A DNA stretch of 16,508 nucleotides from Acetomicrobium sp. UBA5826 (GCF_002433005.1 NZ_DJHF01000027.1:22946-39453); one strand, 5' to 3'. Positions 6,916 to 14,508 are shown, counted from the stretch's first letter. Numbers and translations: made by a program. Notes: a model not told the origin generated them from the letters alone.

Positions 6916-6954
6916 AAAATAAATTGCCCCATCTATAGTTTATGAAGGGGGCAA
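6916..6954 (-). terminator. Possible intrinsic terminator facing sfsA
   Basis: TTGCCCC (6924-6930) pairs with GGGGCAA (6948-6954). On the minus strand the stem is followed by TTTATTTT. The placement would stop minus-strand read-through from the purine importer operon before the sfsA promoter, although it lies about 350 bp past the importer's last stop codon. The 17-base loop is long for a terminator. Confidence 0.4.
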
Positions 6955-6995
6955 ACTGTGGGTTGTATAAAACACCCTAAGGAGCATTCAGCCAA

Positions 6996-7133
6996 ATGCC
7001 TGAGGATGATCAATTAAAGTCGCAGCTGATGCACTATAATGAATACTTCCGACCTTACTCTTGCTATATGAGGATGTAGCAGAGGATATTGAAGAATCAC
7101 TGAAGAGTTTCCCGAAGGGAGACATTTCTTAAG
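6996..7133 (+). pseudogene. Possible frameshifted gene relic
   Basis: An ATG at 6996, preceded by AAGGAG, opens a 27-codon frame (MPEDDQLKSQ through YNEYF) that stops at 7079. An adjacent frame, open from about 7043 to a TAA at 7131-7133, reads LLLYEDVAEDIEESL and then KSFPKGDIS. Joining them with one frameshift near 7050 gives a plausible acidic, helical protein end. I do not recognise the family. The composition looks more coding-like than the surroundings, but this may be chance. Confidence 0.2.
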
Positions 7134-7189
7134 GGTAATAAATGATTGACTTATATTGACCTTTATAAGGGAAATATTGCTATTTTTTC

Positions 7190-7295
7190 TATAGGGCGGC
7201 ATGTCCACAAGCGAAGACCTTTGCTGGAAAACTGTAACTAGCTTTTTGCACCCCTCACAGAAAGACCTGTCGACCCTTCTGTGAGGGGATATTTA
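7190..7295 (+). ncRNA. Candidate small structured RNA
   Basis: A roughly 105-nt plus-strand segment ends in a strong terminator and begins after promoter-like tandem TTGAC motifs (TTGACC 7156-7161; a poor TATTTT at 7181, spacer 19). Inside are AGCGAA-GACC-TTTGCT (7210-7225), a 6-bp hairpin with one G-U pair, and GCTGG with CTAGC around a 10-base loop. No protein frame explains the terminator on this strand. It matches no RNA family I can recognise. Confidence 0.25.
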
Positions 7296-7297
7296 TT
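7251..7297 (+). terminator. Strong intrinsic terminator, plus-strand orientation
   Basis: CCCCTCACAGAA (7251-7262) pairs perfectly with TTCTGTGAGGGG (7277-7288) in a 12-bp stem, followed on the plus strand by ATATTTATTTTTT. On the minus strand no T-tract follows the stem (TGCAAAAAGC). As an intrinsic terminator it therefore serves plus-strand transcription, although no plus-strand gene is evident upstream. It lies 11 bp past the stop of the minus-strand permease gene and may also protect the 3' end of that mRNA. Confidence 0.65.
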
Positions 7298-7299
7298 TT

Positions 7300-8229
7300 T
7301 TATTCTCTTTCTTCCCTGTAGAAGGGAAGCCCTAAGGCGCTTGGTGAACCCAGGAACCTTCCTCTGCCCTTTAAGACAGATATCATAACCAATACCATTA
7401 TGGTCAATATGTAGGGAAGCATCATCAGAAGGGGGGCCGGAATGGACGTACCTCCTGCTTGAATTCTCATTTGAAGCGCCTCTACTCCACCGAAAAGGTA
7501 TGACCCAAGGGCAGCCCTGAAGGGGTGCCATATAGCAAAAATTACGAGCGCGACTGCTATCCAACCCCTTCCCGCCGTCATGAGCTCCACCCACATGTGG
7601 CTATAGACAACGGAAAGGTAGGCGCCTCCGAGGGAAACAAATCCTCCGCCAAGAAGCGTCGAAATATATCTAACTGTGGACACTGATATTCCTGCCGCCT
7701 CTGCGGAAAGAGGGCTGTCGCCCACGGCCCTCATCTTCAGTCCAAATTTTGTCTTAAAGATCAAAAACCAAACGAGGAAGACGAGAAAATAGGACATATA
7801 AACCATGGGGTCCTGATTGAAAAAAACAGGCCCCACAACGGGCAAAGAAGACAGCCCCGGTAGGGGCATGACCCCGAGTCCCGAAATGGTCTGACCCACG
7901 TAGCTTCTACCCAAAAGCGAGCTCATCCCCGTTCCGAACATGGTCATGGCAAGCCCGCATATGACCTGATTTGCCCTTAAGCTGATGCACAAAAATGCGT
8001 GTATCACGTTTACGGCCACTCCGGCTAAAAAGGCCGCCGCCAAACCCCAAAGGGGCGATCCCGTATTAAAGGTCACTATGAAGCCGGTGTATGCGCCGAT
8101 CAGCATGATGCCCTCGAGCCCCAGGTTCAAAACGCCGGACTTCTCGGTTATTATCTCTCCTAAAGTGGCATACAGAATTGGCGTACCGCTTCTTACGGCA
8201 GCAGCAAGGATTGGAACGATCAATTCCAC
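7300..8229 (-). CDS. Purine-type ABC importer permease 2 (NupQ/YufQ-like)
   Basis: Inner-membrane permease of the branched-chain/ribose type (BPD_transp_2), 309 aa with about eight to nine hydrophobic segments. The N-terminal stretch GTPILYATLGEIITEKSG then VLNLGLEGIMLIGAY is the hallmark of the smaller permease of BMP-linked nucleoside/purine importers. The conserved GDSPLSAEAAGISV loop is the likely coupling helix to the ATPase. The start is a GTG at 8229, supported by AGAGGTG seven bases upstream, which lies inside the end of the preceding permease gene (6-bp gap). It is the last gene of the four-gene operon. Pairing with a longer permease is normal, so the channel is probably a heterodimer. 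Confidence 0.9.
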   Translation of the reverse strand: MELIVPILAAAVRSGTPILYATLGEIITEKSGVLNLGLEGIMLIGAYTGFIVTFNTGSPLWGLAAAFLAGVAVNVIHAFLCISLRANQVICGLAMTMFGTGMSSLLGRSYVGQTISGLGVMPLPGLSSLPVVGPVFFNQDPMVYMSYFLVFLVWFLIFKTKFGLKMRAVGDSPLSAEAAGISVSTVRYISTLLGGGFVSLGGAYLSVVYSHMWVELMTAGRGWIAVALVIFAIWHPFRAALGSYLFGGVEALQMRIQAGGTSIPAPLLMMLPYILTIMVLVMISVLKGRGRFLGSPSALGLPFYREERE

Positions 8230-8235
8230 CGCAGA

Positions 8236-9297
8236 TCACCTCTTTTTGAAGGTCAGGCTAATTCGGTAGCTTCTGAAAAACTCCCCGCCGAGAAGAAAAA
8301 AGAGTATCAAACCCTGGAGTATCTGAACCGTCGAAAGCGGGAGACGCATGGCTATTTGGAGATTCTCTCCGCCAACGAAGAGCGCTCCGAAAAAGAAGGA
8401 GACGAAAATAATCGTGAAGGGATGAAGCCTAGCAAGCCATGCGATAATTATCGCCGTGTAGCCATACCCTACGGCAAAACCGGGCTGTAATCTGCGGTGC
8501 AAGCCGGCCATCTCTGCCATACCGGCCAGTCCGGCTATGGCTCCGGACAGGAACATGACTAAAATCACATTTCTGGCTGACTTGATGCCCGCGTAATCCG
8601 CTGCCCTGGGGTTCTGGCCACTAACCCTTATCTCATACCCCCATACGCCCTTTCTAACGACAATCCAGAGGATCAGGGCGACAATAAGGGCAAAAAACAG
8701 GCCGGCGTGGACCCTGGAGGCAAAAAACTGAGGAAGGCGTGCGCTCTCGGGAAAAACCGGGGTCATGGGAAAGCCCAAACTCGTCGGATCACGCCAGGAG
8801 CCGTAGACGAAGTACTGCAACAAAAGGATGGCAATATAGTTCATCATCAAAGTCGTGATAATTTCGTTTACGTTCCAGCGCGCCTTTAAGAATCCAGCGA
8901 AAGCCCCCCAGAACCCTCCGGCCAGGGACGAGGCAAGGACCATGGAGACTAACATTACTATGGCGCTGTCGGTGTAAAAGTACCTCACGAAGGCCGTGCA
9001 AGCCAATGCACCCATGACGAATTGCCCTTCGGCACCTATATTCCATACCACCATGGTAAAGGCGAGACCAACAGCCAGGGAACACATGGCAAGAGGTATC
9101 GTCTTCGCAAGTGTTTCGCTGATTCCGTAAAAGTCGCTTAACGAGCCTTTGAGCATCATTCCGTAGGCTTCCCACGGATTTACGCCCATAAGTCCAAGCA
9201 TCAAGGCTCCGCTTAGAAGGGCTAAAATAATGGAGGCAAGTATTATATAAAGCTCCTGTCCTTTGGATATGTAAAATCTCTTTTCAATTTTAATCAT
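8236..9297 (-). CDS. Purine-type ABC importer permease 1 (NupP/YufP-like)
   Basis: Larger permease of the heterodimeric importer, 353 aa from the chosen start, with about ten hydrophobic segments. Family features include NPWEAYGMMLKGSL, the ETLAKTIPL stretch, VVWNIGAEGQFVMGALA and the cytoplasmic VSGQNPRAADYAGI loop that docks on the ATPase. I prefer ATG 9297 to the upstream in-frame ATG 9321. It follows AAGGAAGAG and overlaps the ATPase stop by only 8 bp (ATGATTAA), a typical coupled junction; the longer form would add eight hydrophilic residues. It is followed after 6 bp by permease 2. The substrate is inferred from the binding protein: purine bases or nucleosides. Confidence 0.9.
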   Translation of the reverse strand: MIKIEKRFYISKGQELYIILASIILALLSGALMLGLMGVNPWEAYGMMLKGSLSDFYGISETLAKTIPLAMCSLAVGLAFTMVVWNIGAEGQFVMGALACTAFVRYFYTDSAIVMLVSMVLASSLAGGFWGAFAGFLKARWNVNEIITTLMMNYIAILLLQYFVYGSWRDPTSLGFPMTPVFPESARLPQFFASRVHAGLFFALIVALILWIVVRKGVWGYEIRVSGQNPRAADYAGIKSARNVILVMFLSGAIAGLAGMAEMAGLHRRLQPGFAVGYGYTAIIIAWLARLHPFTIIFVSFFFGALFVGGENLQIAMRLPLSTVQILQGLILFFLLGGEFFRSYRISLTFKKR

Positions 9298-10840
9298 GCT
9301 CTTCCTTTGCCCCCTGTCCATCCGAGGCTATTCCTGCCATCATAAGCCCTATTTTTTCTATGTGGCTTCTATCGGGGGCCTCAATAGTTCCCATCAACTT
9401 GCCCCTATACATAACAGCCAACAGGTCACTCAGCATGAGAAGTTCGTCCAGATCTTCGGATATAAGCAAAACTGCTCCACCCTCCTCCTTAGCTGCAAGC
9501 AACTTTTCTCTAACGAATGCAGTGGCCTTTACGTCGAGCCCCCAAGTGGGGTGCATCGCAATCACGACCTTCATGTTGTCCGATAACTCCCTGGCCAATA
9601 TGAGCTTTTGCTGATTACCTCCCGAGAGCATCCTGACTGCAACGTCAATGCCGGGAGTGAGGATGTCGTAACTTTCGATGAGGCATCCTGAGTCCCTGTA
9701 TACCTCATCCCAATCGATGAAAAAACCTCTCTTGTAGGGAGGGCGCCAATACTTTCTCAGTGCCACGTTTTCTGCGACGTTCATATTGGGGACCAGCCCA
9801 ACGCCCTTCCTGTCGGCAGGTATATATTTAACTCCGAGATCTACCATGCGCCTAGCCGATGCAGAAGTTACATCGTCCACTGTAAAATACAGCCTTCCTC
9901 TTTCTATGTGTCTCATACCTGCCAGGGCCTCGGCCAATTCGCCCTGTCCGTTTCCGCTGACGCCTGCGATGCCAAGTATCTGGTTTTCTCTTAAGGTCAG
10001 CGAAACGCCGTCAACCGCGACAAGACCTTTGTCGTTTCTGACCCTAATCTCTTCTGCGATGAAAATAGGCTTGCCAGGGGGCTTACGGCTTACGCCGACT
10101 TTTATCTCCCCTACCCCACCGCTTCCTACCATCATCTCCGCCAGCTTTTCGGCCGTAACTTCGCGGGCGGGCAAAGTACCAACAACTCTGCCGCGCCTCA
10201 AGACAGTTATTCTGTCGGAGATCTCAAACACTTCCTTCAGCTTATGTGATATGAAAACTATGCCAAAACCCTCTTCTTTCATATGCTTAACAGTCTCGAA
10301 CAATTTTTCGGTCTCTTGCGGAGTCAGCACCGAGGTGGGCTCATCCAATATCAGTATTTTGGCTTTATGAAAAAGCATCCGCAGGATAGCAACCCGCTGT
10401 TGTTCACCTATGGAAAGCTGCCATACCGGAGACAAAGGATCCACGTCAAGGCCGTATCTGGCCGACAGCTCCCTTATCCTGGCACATGTAGCGCTTTCTT
10501 TTACTGTAAAATTCCTCTCGGCACTGCCCAGAGCCATGTTTTCCCAGACGGTGAGGCTTGGCACCAGCATGAAGTGTTGATGAACTATGCCTATGCCCTG
10601 GGCTATAGCATCTTTGGGCGAATGAAACACCACCTCACGACCCTCCAGCTCGATCGTGCCCTCGTCAGGTTGGTACAAACCGCACAATATGCTCATGAGC
10701 GTGCTTTTTCCGGCACCGTTTTCCCCAAGCAGGGCGTGGACCTCGCCTACCTTCAGGTCAAAATTCACATTATCGTTTGCCTTTATGTCGTAAAAGGTCT
10801 TTGTTATTCCACGCATATTTACAAGAAGTTTTTCAGCCAT
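9290..10840 (-). CDS. Purine-type ABC importer ATP-binding protein (tandem ATPase, NupO/YufO-like)
   Basis: Energises the importer at the inner face of the membrane. At 516 aa it has two ABC domains, like RbsA and MglA. Domain 1 is complete: Walker A GENGAGKST (39-47), the HQHF Q-loop region (87-90), signature LSIGEQQ (142-148), Walker B ILILDEPTS (D166, E167) and switch His in ISHK. Domain 2 has a degenerate Walker A, GVSGNGQGE (293-301), without the Lys. It keeps signature LSGGNQQ (405-411), but its Walker B is VVIAMHPTWGLD (425-436), where His replaces the catalytic Glu. Such asymmetry is usual in this transporter class, so ATP is probably hydrolysed mainly at one site. The start ATG follows GGCGGAG. 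A strong terminator lies just upstream, after the binding-protein gene. Confidence 0.93.
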   Translation of the reverse strand: MAEKLLVNMRGITKTFYDIKANDNVNFDLKVGEVHALLGENGAGKSTLMSILCGLYQPDEGTIELEGREVVFHSPKDAIAQGIGIVHQHFMLVPSLTVWENMALGSAERNFTVKESATCARIRELSARYGLDVDPLSPVWQLSIGEQQRVAILRMLFHKAKILILDEPTSVLTPQETEKLFETVKHMKEEGFGIVFISHKLKEVFEISDRITVLRRGRVVGTLPAREVTAEKLAEMMVGSGGVGEIKVGVSRKPPGKPIFIAEEIRVRNDKGLVAVDGVSLTLRENQILGIAGVSGNGQGELAEALAGMRHIERGRLYFTVDDVTSASARRMVDLGVKYIPADRKGVGLVPNMNVAENVALRKYWRPPYKRGFFIDWDEVYRDSGCLIESYDILTPGIDVAVRMLSGGNQQKLILARELSDNMKVVIAMHPTWGLDVKATAFVREKLLAAKEEGGAVLLISEDLDELLMLSDLLAVMYRGKLMGTIEAPDRSHIEKIGLMMAGIASDGQGAKEEHD

Positions 10841-10862
10841 ATTTAATCTCCGCCCAATCGGT

Positions 10863-10897
10863 AAAAAAAGAGCACGTAAGCAAATGCTTGCGTGCTC
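10863..10897 (-). terminator. Intra-operon intrinsic terminator between binding protein and ATPase
   Basis: On the minus strand GAGCACGCAAGCA and TGCTTACGTGCTC form a 13-bp stem with a single C-A mismatch and a TT loop, followed at once by seven T residues (positions 10869-10863). It lies 8 bp past the binding-protein stop codon and 22 bp before the ATPase start. Partial termination here would give much more binding protein than membrane complex. It is the clearest terminator in the window. Confidence 0.85.
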
Positions 10898-10905
10898 TTT
10901 GCAGT

Positions 10906-11988
10906 TTATTTAGGTAATTCTCCTTCTACGCCCTCGACCAGCCAATTCATCGACAAGAGGTCCTGATCGGTAAGTTTTTGGCCTTCTTTAACGATCAAAT
11001 TCCCCTTGTTGTCTTTAATGGGCCCTTCGAACACATCCCACTCGCCGGACGCAATGCGTTGTCTTTCTCCTTCCACCAGGTCTTTAACGGCATCGGGAAC
11101 ATCTTTGGCGTAGGGAGCTAACGCCACCATGCCTTTATCCAAACCCCACCATATGTCTTCCGGCTCCCAGGTGCCGTTGATCACCTTTTCGACGGTGTAT
11201 TTATAAACCACTCCCCAATTCCAGACGGGCGCCGTAAGATGCTTTGTGGGAGCATATTGGGACATGTCGTTGTTGTAACCTACGACGTAAACCCCGGCCT
11301 CTTCCGCAGCCTGAGGTACGGATCCGGTGTTGGCGTGCATTGCAAGCACGTCAGCTCCAGCATCGACCAGAGCCTTGGCTGCTTCCTTCTCCTTTCCGGG
11401 GTCGATCCAGGAAAATAGCCATACTACCTTTACCTTAACGTCTGGGTTGGCTCTGCGGGCGCCCAAGGTAAAGGCATTTAACCCCCTGATCACCTCCGGG
11501 ATGGGATGAGCTGCAACGAAACCGATCACGTTTTTCTTAGTCATGCTGCCTGCAACCAAACCGGACAAATATCTTGCCTGGTACATTCTGCCGAAATATA
11601 TGCCCACGTTATCAGCCATCTTAAAGCCCGAACAGTGCATGAAAATGACGTCAGGGTGGCGTTTCGCCGCTTCCTGCACATAATCCATGTATCCAAAGGA
11701 GGTGGCGAAGATCACCTTTGCTCCGTTTCTTATGAAGTTCTCCATTGCCCTGACCGAATCGGGCCCCTCCGGAACGGATTCAACATACATGGTAGTCACG
11801 GCGGGAAAAGCCTTTTCCACTTCGAGCCTTCCAAGATCGTGCATGTAGGTCCATCCACCATCGCCTATGGGACCGTTGTAAAGCCAGGCAGCCTTGAGCT
11901 TGTCTGCGGGTACGGCTTCGAAGGACATGGCAGCGGTACTGAAAAGACAGAGTGTTAAGAGAGCGACAATAAGAGCCATCTTCCTCAT
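10906..11988 (-). CDS. BMP-family periplasmic purine-binding protein of ABC importer
   Basis: Solute receptor of the importer, 360 aa. It has a Sec signal peptide (MRKMALIVALLTLCLFSTAA, cleavage near 20-22) and no lipobox Cys at the junction, so it is probably a free periplasmic protein; that implies a diderm cell. Family features are GPIGDGGWTYMHD (about 40-52), FATSFGYMDYVQEAA, the HPIPEVIRGLNAFTLGARRANPD stretch, and SWIDPGKEKEAAKALVDAGAD. These resemble Brucella-type adenine/purine-binding BMP proteins more than nucleoside lipoproteins such as PnrA. The substrate is therefore inferred to be a purine base, supported by the divergent xanthine-guanine phosphoribosyltransferase gene. The start ATG lies 10 bases behind GGGAGG. 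The gene is first in the operon and is followed by a strong terminator. Confidence 0.9.
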   Translation of the reverse strand: MRKMALIVALLTLCLFSTAAMSFEAVPADKLKAAWLYNGPIGDGGWTYMHDLGRLEVEKAFPAVTTMYVESVPEGPDSVRAMENFIRNGAKVIFATSFGYMDYVQEAAKRHPDVIFMHCSGFKMADNVGIYFGRMYQARYLSGLVAGSMTKKNVIGFVAAHPIPEVIRGLNAFTLGARRANPDVKVKVVWLFSWIDPGKEKEAAKALVDAGADVLAMHANTGSVPQAAEEAGVYVVGYNNDMSQYAPTKHLTAPVWNWGVVYKYTVEKVINGTWEPEDIWWGLDKGMVALAPYAKDVPDAVKDLVEGERQRIASGEWDVFEGPIKDNKGNLIVKEGQKLTDQDLLSMNWLVEGVEGELPK

Positions 11989-12302
11989 TCCACATCAACC
12001 TCCCAATTAAAATTTAAAAACCTTCACATAAAATTTTACCTTCTTTTCCAACGCTCTACAATTAAGGAAAAACTTTAATAAAACTATAACATAACTTCAT
12101 CAATGACGCTCTTTATCAAACTAGCCTCGCAATCGGCATATAATATCTCCTAATACGCTGATATTATAATATATACAAACATAGCATCGCGAAGGATATC
12201 GCTTTTTCAAATGGAAAATTAATGCTAAAATATAACCTCACTAAAAGGATCAGGGCATTTCAAATCGCAATAATATCAATAACAAAGAAGAGGAGATGCA
12301 AA
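11989..12302. promoter_or_regulatory. Divergent control region for the purine importer and gpt
   Basis: AT-rich 314-bp region. TATAATATC (12139-12147) and GATATTATA (12160-12168) form a 9-bp inverted repeat with a 12-bp spacer. This places a TATAAT facing gpt (12139-12144) and a mirror TATAAT facing the importer (12168-12163); another plus-strand TATAAT lies at 12165-12170. The -35 elements are poor in both directions, so an activator or a non-standard arrangement is possible. Both mRNAs would have leaders of about 150-170 nt. I do not see the conserved core of the purine riboswitch on either strand. Confidence 0.45.
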
Positions 12303-12791
12303 ATGACCGACAAAGATCGTTACAGAAGGACCTACCCAGTATCGTGGGACCAACTGCACAAGGATAGCAAGGCCTTGGCTTGGCGCTTGATAGATACAGG
12401 ACAGAGGTGGGATAAGATAATCGCCGTCGTGCGGGGCGGCTTGGTTCCGGCTGCGATAATTGCCAGGGAGTTGGATATACACTATGTGGATACCGTATGC
12501 GTCTCAAGCTACACATTAAAGGAACAAGGAGAATTGAAGATCATAAAAAGTATAGAGGGGCTGAATGGCGAGAACGCGCTCATAATCGATGATTTGGTGG
12601 ACACGGGAAAAACAGCGAGGATCGTGAGGCAAATGCTTCCTCATGCCCACTTTGCCACCGTCTATGCCAAGCCGGACGGAAGGCCATACGTTGATACTTA
12701 CGTGACGGAAGTCAGCCAGGACACCTGGATTCTGTTTCCCTGGGATTCGGAGATTCAGTTCATCGAACCTCTGATCCAACAAAAGCCATAG
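12303..12791 (+). CDS. gpt: Xanthine-guanine phosphoribosyltransferase
   Basis: Purine salvage enzyme that joins xanthine, guanine (and more weakly hypoxanthine) to PRPP to give nucleotides. At 162 aa it is close in length and sequence pattern to E. coli Gpt. It has AVVRGGLVPAAIIARELDI (41-59), VDTVCVSSY (62-70), the PRPP loop ALIIDDLVDTGKTA (92-105), FATVYAKPDGRP (117-128) and the base-binding QDTWILFPWD (139-148). I chose ATG 12303, behind AGAGGAG, over an in-frame ATG at 12222. The extra 27 residues are basic, lie in AT-rich leader DNA and have no counterpart in the family. The gene is divergent from the purine importer, which supports a joint uptake and salvage unit. Its stop is one base from the stop of the convergent bioY gene. 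Confidence 0.93.
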   Translation: MTDKDRYRRTYPVSWDQLHKDSKALAWRLIDTGQRWDKIIAVVRGGLVPAAIIARELDIHYVDTVCVSSYTLKEQGELKIIKSIEGLNGENALIIDDLVDTGKTARIVRQMLPHAHFATVYAKPDGRPYVDTYVTEVSQDTWILFPWDSEIQFIEPLIQQKP

Positions 12792-12792
12792 A

Positions 12793-13365
12793 TCAACGCT
12801 TTGTCTCCAACCCAACCCGAGGCTCAATTGTCTTGAGCTGCGGCACGATCCTGTAGGCAAGTATGGTAGCCGCAGCTGCCTTTAGCGTGTCGGCCGCCAA
12901 AAAAGGCAGCACTCCGATTTTAAGGGCACCCAACAATGATATGTCTTTCCCCAACACGTAGTTTAAATTCAGGTAAAGACCCGTAACTCCACAAAAATAT
13001 ATCGCGCCCACGCCAAGAAATGACCCTAAAAGAAAACGAAGGAGTTTCCCACTCCCCCTCGAAACGCTTCCGGCCAAGTAGGAAGCGACTATGAAGCCTA
13101 TCAAGTAGCCGAAGGTAGGAGAAAATATGATATGAGGCCCGCTCGTGCCAGCAAAGACGGGCAACCCCATCAAGCCCATGCCTATATATACGACCTGAGA
13201 CATGGCACCCCACTTCGGTCCCAAACACATACCGGAAAGCAGAACGAAAAATACCTGTAGAGTTAAAGGAACGAGAGGAAAGGGAATTCTAATCCATGCT
13301 CCCGCTGCCGTCAGACAGACGAACAATCCCGCCAGGATTATAGATTTAATTTCAGAATTAGACAT
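12793..13365 (-). CDS. bioY: BioY biotin transporter (ECF S component)
   Basis: Membrane substrate-binding subunit for biotin uptake, 190 aa, with about six hydrophobic segments. BioY features are FPLVPLTLQVFFVLLSGMCLG, VVYIGMGLMGLPVFAG, SPTFGYLIGFIVASYLAG and the late Asp-Lys pair in LAADTLKAAAATI. I chose ATG 13365 because the in-frame GTG at 13377 is itself part of the GGAGGTG ribosome binding site. No energising EcfA or EcfT gene is in the window, so it either shares a module encoded elsewhere or works alone. No biotin synthesis gene or BirA-type operator is visible. It is the last gene of the HIT-yigZ-bioY run and is convergent with gpt. Confidence 0.93.
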   Translation of the reverse strand: MSNSEIKSIILAGLFVCLTAAGAWIRIPFPLVPLTLQVFFVLLSGMCLGPKWGAMSQVVYIGMGLMGLPVFAGTSGPHIIFSPTFGYLIGFIVASYLAGSVSRGSGKLLRFLLGSFLGVGAIYFCGVTGLYLNLNYVLGKDISLLGALKIGVLPFLAADTLKAAAATILAYRIVPQLKTIEPRVGLETKR

Positions 13366-13386
13366 AGGGGCTTTCACCTCCAGAAA

Positions 13387-14022
13387 TTATCGGTCGATAA
13401 CCCATTCCCATCTAACTACCCAACCCTGCCCCGCATAACTGATTAGCATTTCCTCGGCCTCCTTCACGAGAGAAAGGGGAATGTGACCGAGAAGAAGCAC
13501 CTTCTCCCCATAGTGGGCTTCCCACATCGACTCCTCCACCCCCATGGATCTAAACCTGGAGTAAATTAGGCTTTGTTTGTCGTAGGGCACCTCTATTTTT
13601 ATTTTTCTGCTTTTAATTCTTTTGACCGTTCCCGCTGCTTTAATCGCTTCTTTTGCGGATAGGCTGTAAGCTTCTATGAGTCCCCTCACTCCCAGCTTGA
13701 CTCCGCCGAAGTACCTAGTCACTACTATCGCCGTATTGGTGAGGCCGGCCCGGGCGATCTCCCCCAATATAGGCTTGCCGGCCGTACCCGAAGGTTCCCC
13801 TGCATCGGAATAGTGCTCACCACGAAGAAGATCTACCCCTACCCTGTAGGCCCAGCAATTGTGAGTGGCATTTGCGTGCTCCTTCGATATGGTCCTTATG
13901 AATTTCCTTGCATCTTCGGTCGAGCGCGCTATTTCAAGATGGCCGATGAAGCGAGACCTCTTTATAACAATCTCTACCGCGGCTCCTTTTTTGGGTTCCA
14001 GGTAAACTTGATCTTCCGTCAA
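13387..14022 (-). CDS. yigZ: YigZ / IMPACT family protein (UPF0029)
   Basis: Conserved cytoplasmic protein of the IMPACT family, 211 aa. The N-terminal domain (about 1-125) carries the family signature: KRSRFIGHL (21-29), THNCWAYRVG, YSDAGEPSGTAGKPIL and VVTRYFGGVKLGVRGLIEAYS. The C-terminal part is the DUF1949-type ferredoxin-like domain. In eukaryotes IMPACT regulates the GCN2 kinase; the bacterial role is not settled, with suggestions around ribosomes or proline peptides. The start is a TTG with GGGAGG five bases upstream. It abuts the HIT stop codon with no gap, so its ribosome binding site lies in the HIT coding end. bioY follows after 21 bp. Confidence 0.92.
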   Translation of the reverse strand: MTEDQVYLEPKKGAAVEIVIKRSRFIGHLEIARSTEDARKFIRTISKEHANATHNCWAYRVGVDLLRGEHYSDAGEPSGTAGKPILGEIARAGLTNTAIVVTRYFGGVKLGVRGLIEAYSLSAKEAIKAAGTVKRIKSRKIKIEVPYDKQSLIYSRFRSMGVEESMWEAHYGEKVLLLGHIPLSLVKEAEEMLISYAGQGWVVRWEWVIDR

Positions 14023-14508
14023 CTATTCCTCCCACGCCTCCTTTAGCTTCCTGTAGGTGACATCCAGGGCTTCCGGTATCACCTTTGTCTCTCCGACGAC
14101 GGGCATGAAGTTAGTGTCACCCTCCCATCTGGGGACTATGTGCACGTGAACGTGGCCCTCGAAACCGGCTCCTGCAACTTTTCCCATGTTTATTCCGATG
14201 TTGAATCCATGGGGATCCATAGTTTTTTTAAGAGCTTTTAAGCACTTTTGGACGAGGAGGTTTATCTCCAGTATCTCCTCCTGATTTAATTCGTCGTAAT
14301 TGCCCGTATGGCGATAGGGCGCCACCATTAGGTGCCCCGGGTTATAAGGGAAGGCGTTAAACATTACGAAGGCTTTTTTGCCTCTGTATAATATTAGCCT
14401 TTTTTCGTCTTCCCTTTCTTTTATGAACTCGCAAAATATGCAATCTATCTTTTCCTTGTTCGATTTGTCTATATATTTCATTCGCCACGGTGCATGGAGA
14501 ACGTCCAT
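14023..14508 (-). CDS. HIT family hydrolase (AP4A phosphorylase/hydrolase-like)
   Basis: Histidine-triad nucleotide hydrolase or transferase, 161 aa. It has MDVLHAPWRMKYI at the N-terminus, a zinc-type CIFC (C23, C26), NPGHLMVAPYRH (57-68) and the catalytic HVHVHIVP triad at H119, H121 and H123. APWR at the start and the long C-terminal tail are typical of the Ap4A-phosphorylase-like bacterial branch; the exact nucleotide substrate cannot be told. I chose ATG 14508 because GGAGGG lies seven bases upstream and family members begin at this point. An in-frame GTG at 14538 and an ATG at 14523 are weaker. The GTG also abuts the parS palindrome. It is first in a minus-strand run with yigZ and bioY. 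Confidence 0.92.
   Translation of the reverse strand: MDVLHAPWRMKYIDKSNKEKIDCIFCEFIKEREDEKRLILYRGKKAFVMFNAFPYNPGHLMVAPYRHTGNYDELNQEEILEINLLVQKCLKALKKTMDPHGFNIGINMGKVAGAGFEGHVHVHIVPRWEGDTNFMPVVGETKVIPEALDVTYRKLKEAWEE

Larger units (their letters stand above)
6863..7299. other. Gene-poor stretch between two minus-strand operons
   Basis: No convincing complete gene. It holds the minus-strand terminator-like hairpin at 6924-6954, a possible plus-strand gene relic (6996-7133), tandem TTGAC motifs at 7146 and 7156, a hairpin-rich segment at 7190-7250 and a strong plus-strand terminator at 7251. It is more AT-rich than the flanking genes. Confidence 0.6.

Noticed and set aside
7014..7208. 64-codon minus-strand frame in the gap
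   Set aside because: No ribosome binding site, no family features, and it is antisense to the possible relic and small-RNA region.
7251..7288. Intrinsic terminator of the importer operon on the minus strand
   Set aside because: The stem is strong but no T-tract follows on the minus strand; the T-rich tail is on the plus-strand side.
11989..12302. Purine riboswitch in the importer/gpt control region
   Set aside because: AT-rich TATAA stretches occur, but the conserved loop and junction segments (such as TCTACC) are missing on both strands.
12222..12302. N-terminal 27-residue extension of gpt
   Set aside because: It has no family counterpart, and a strong ribosome binding site precedes the internal ATG at 12303.
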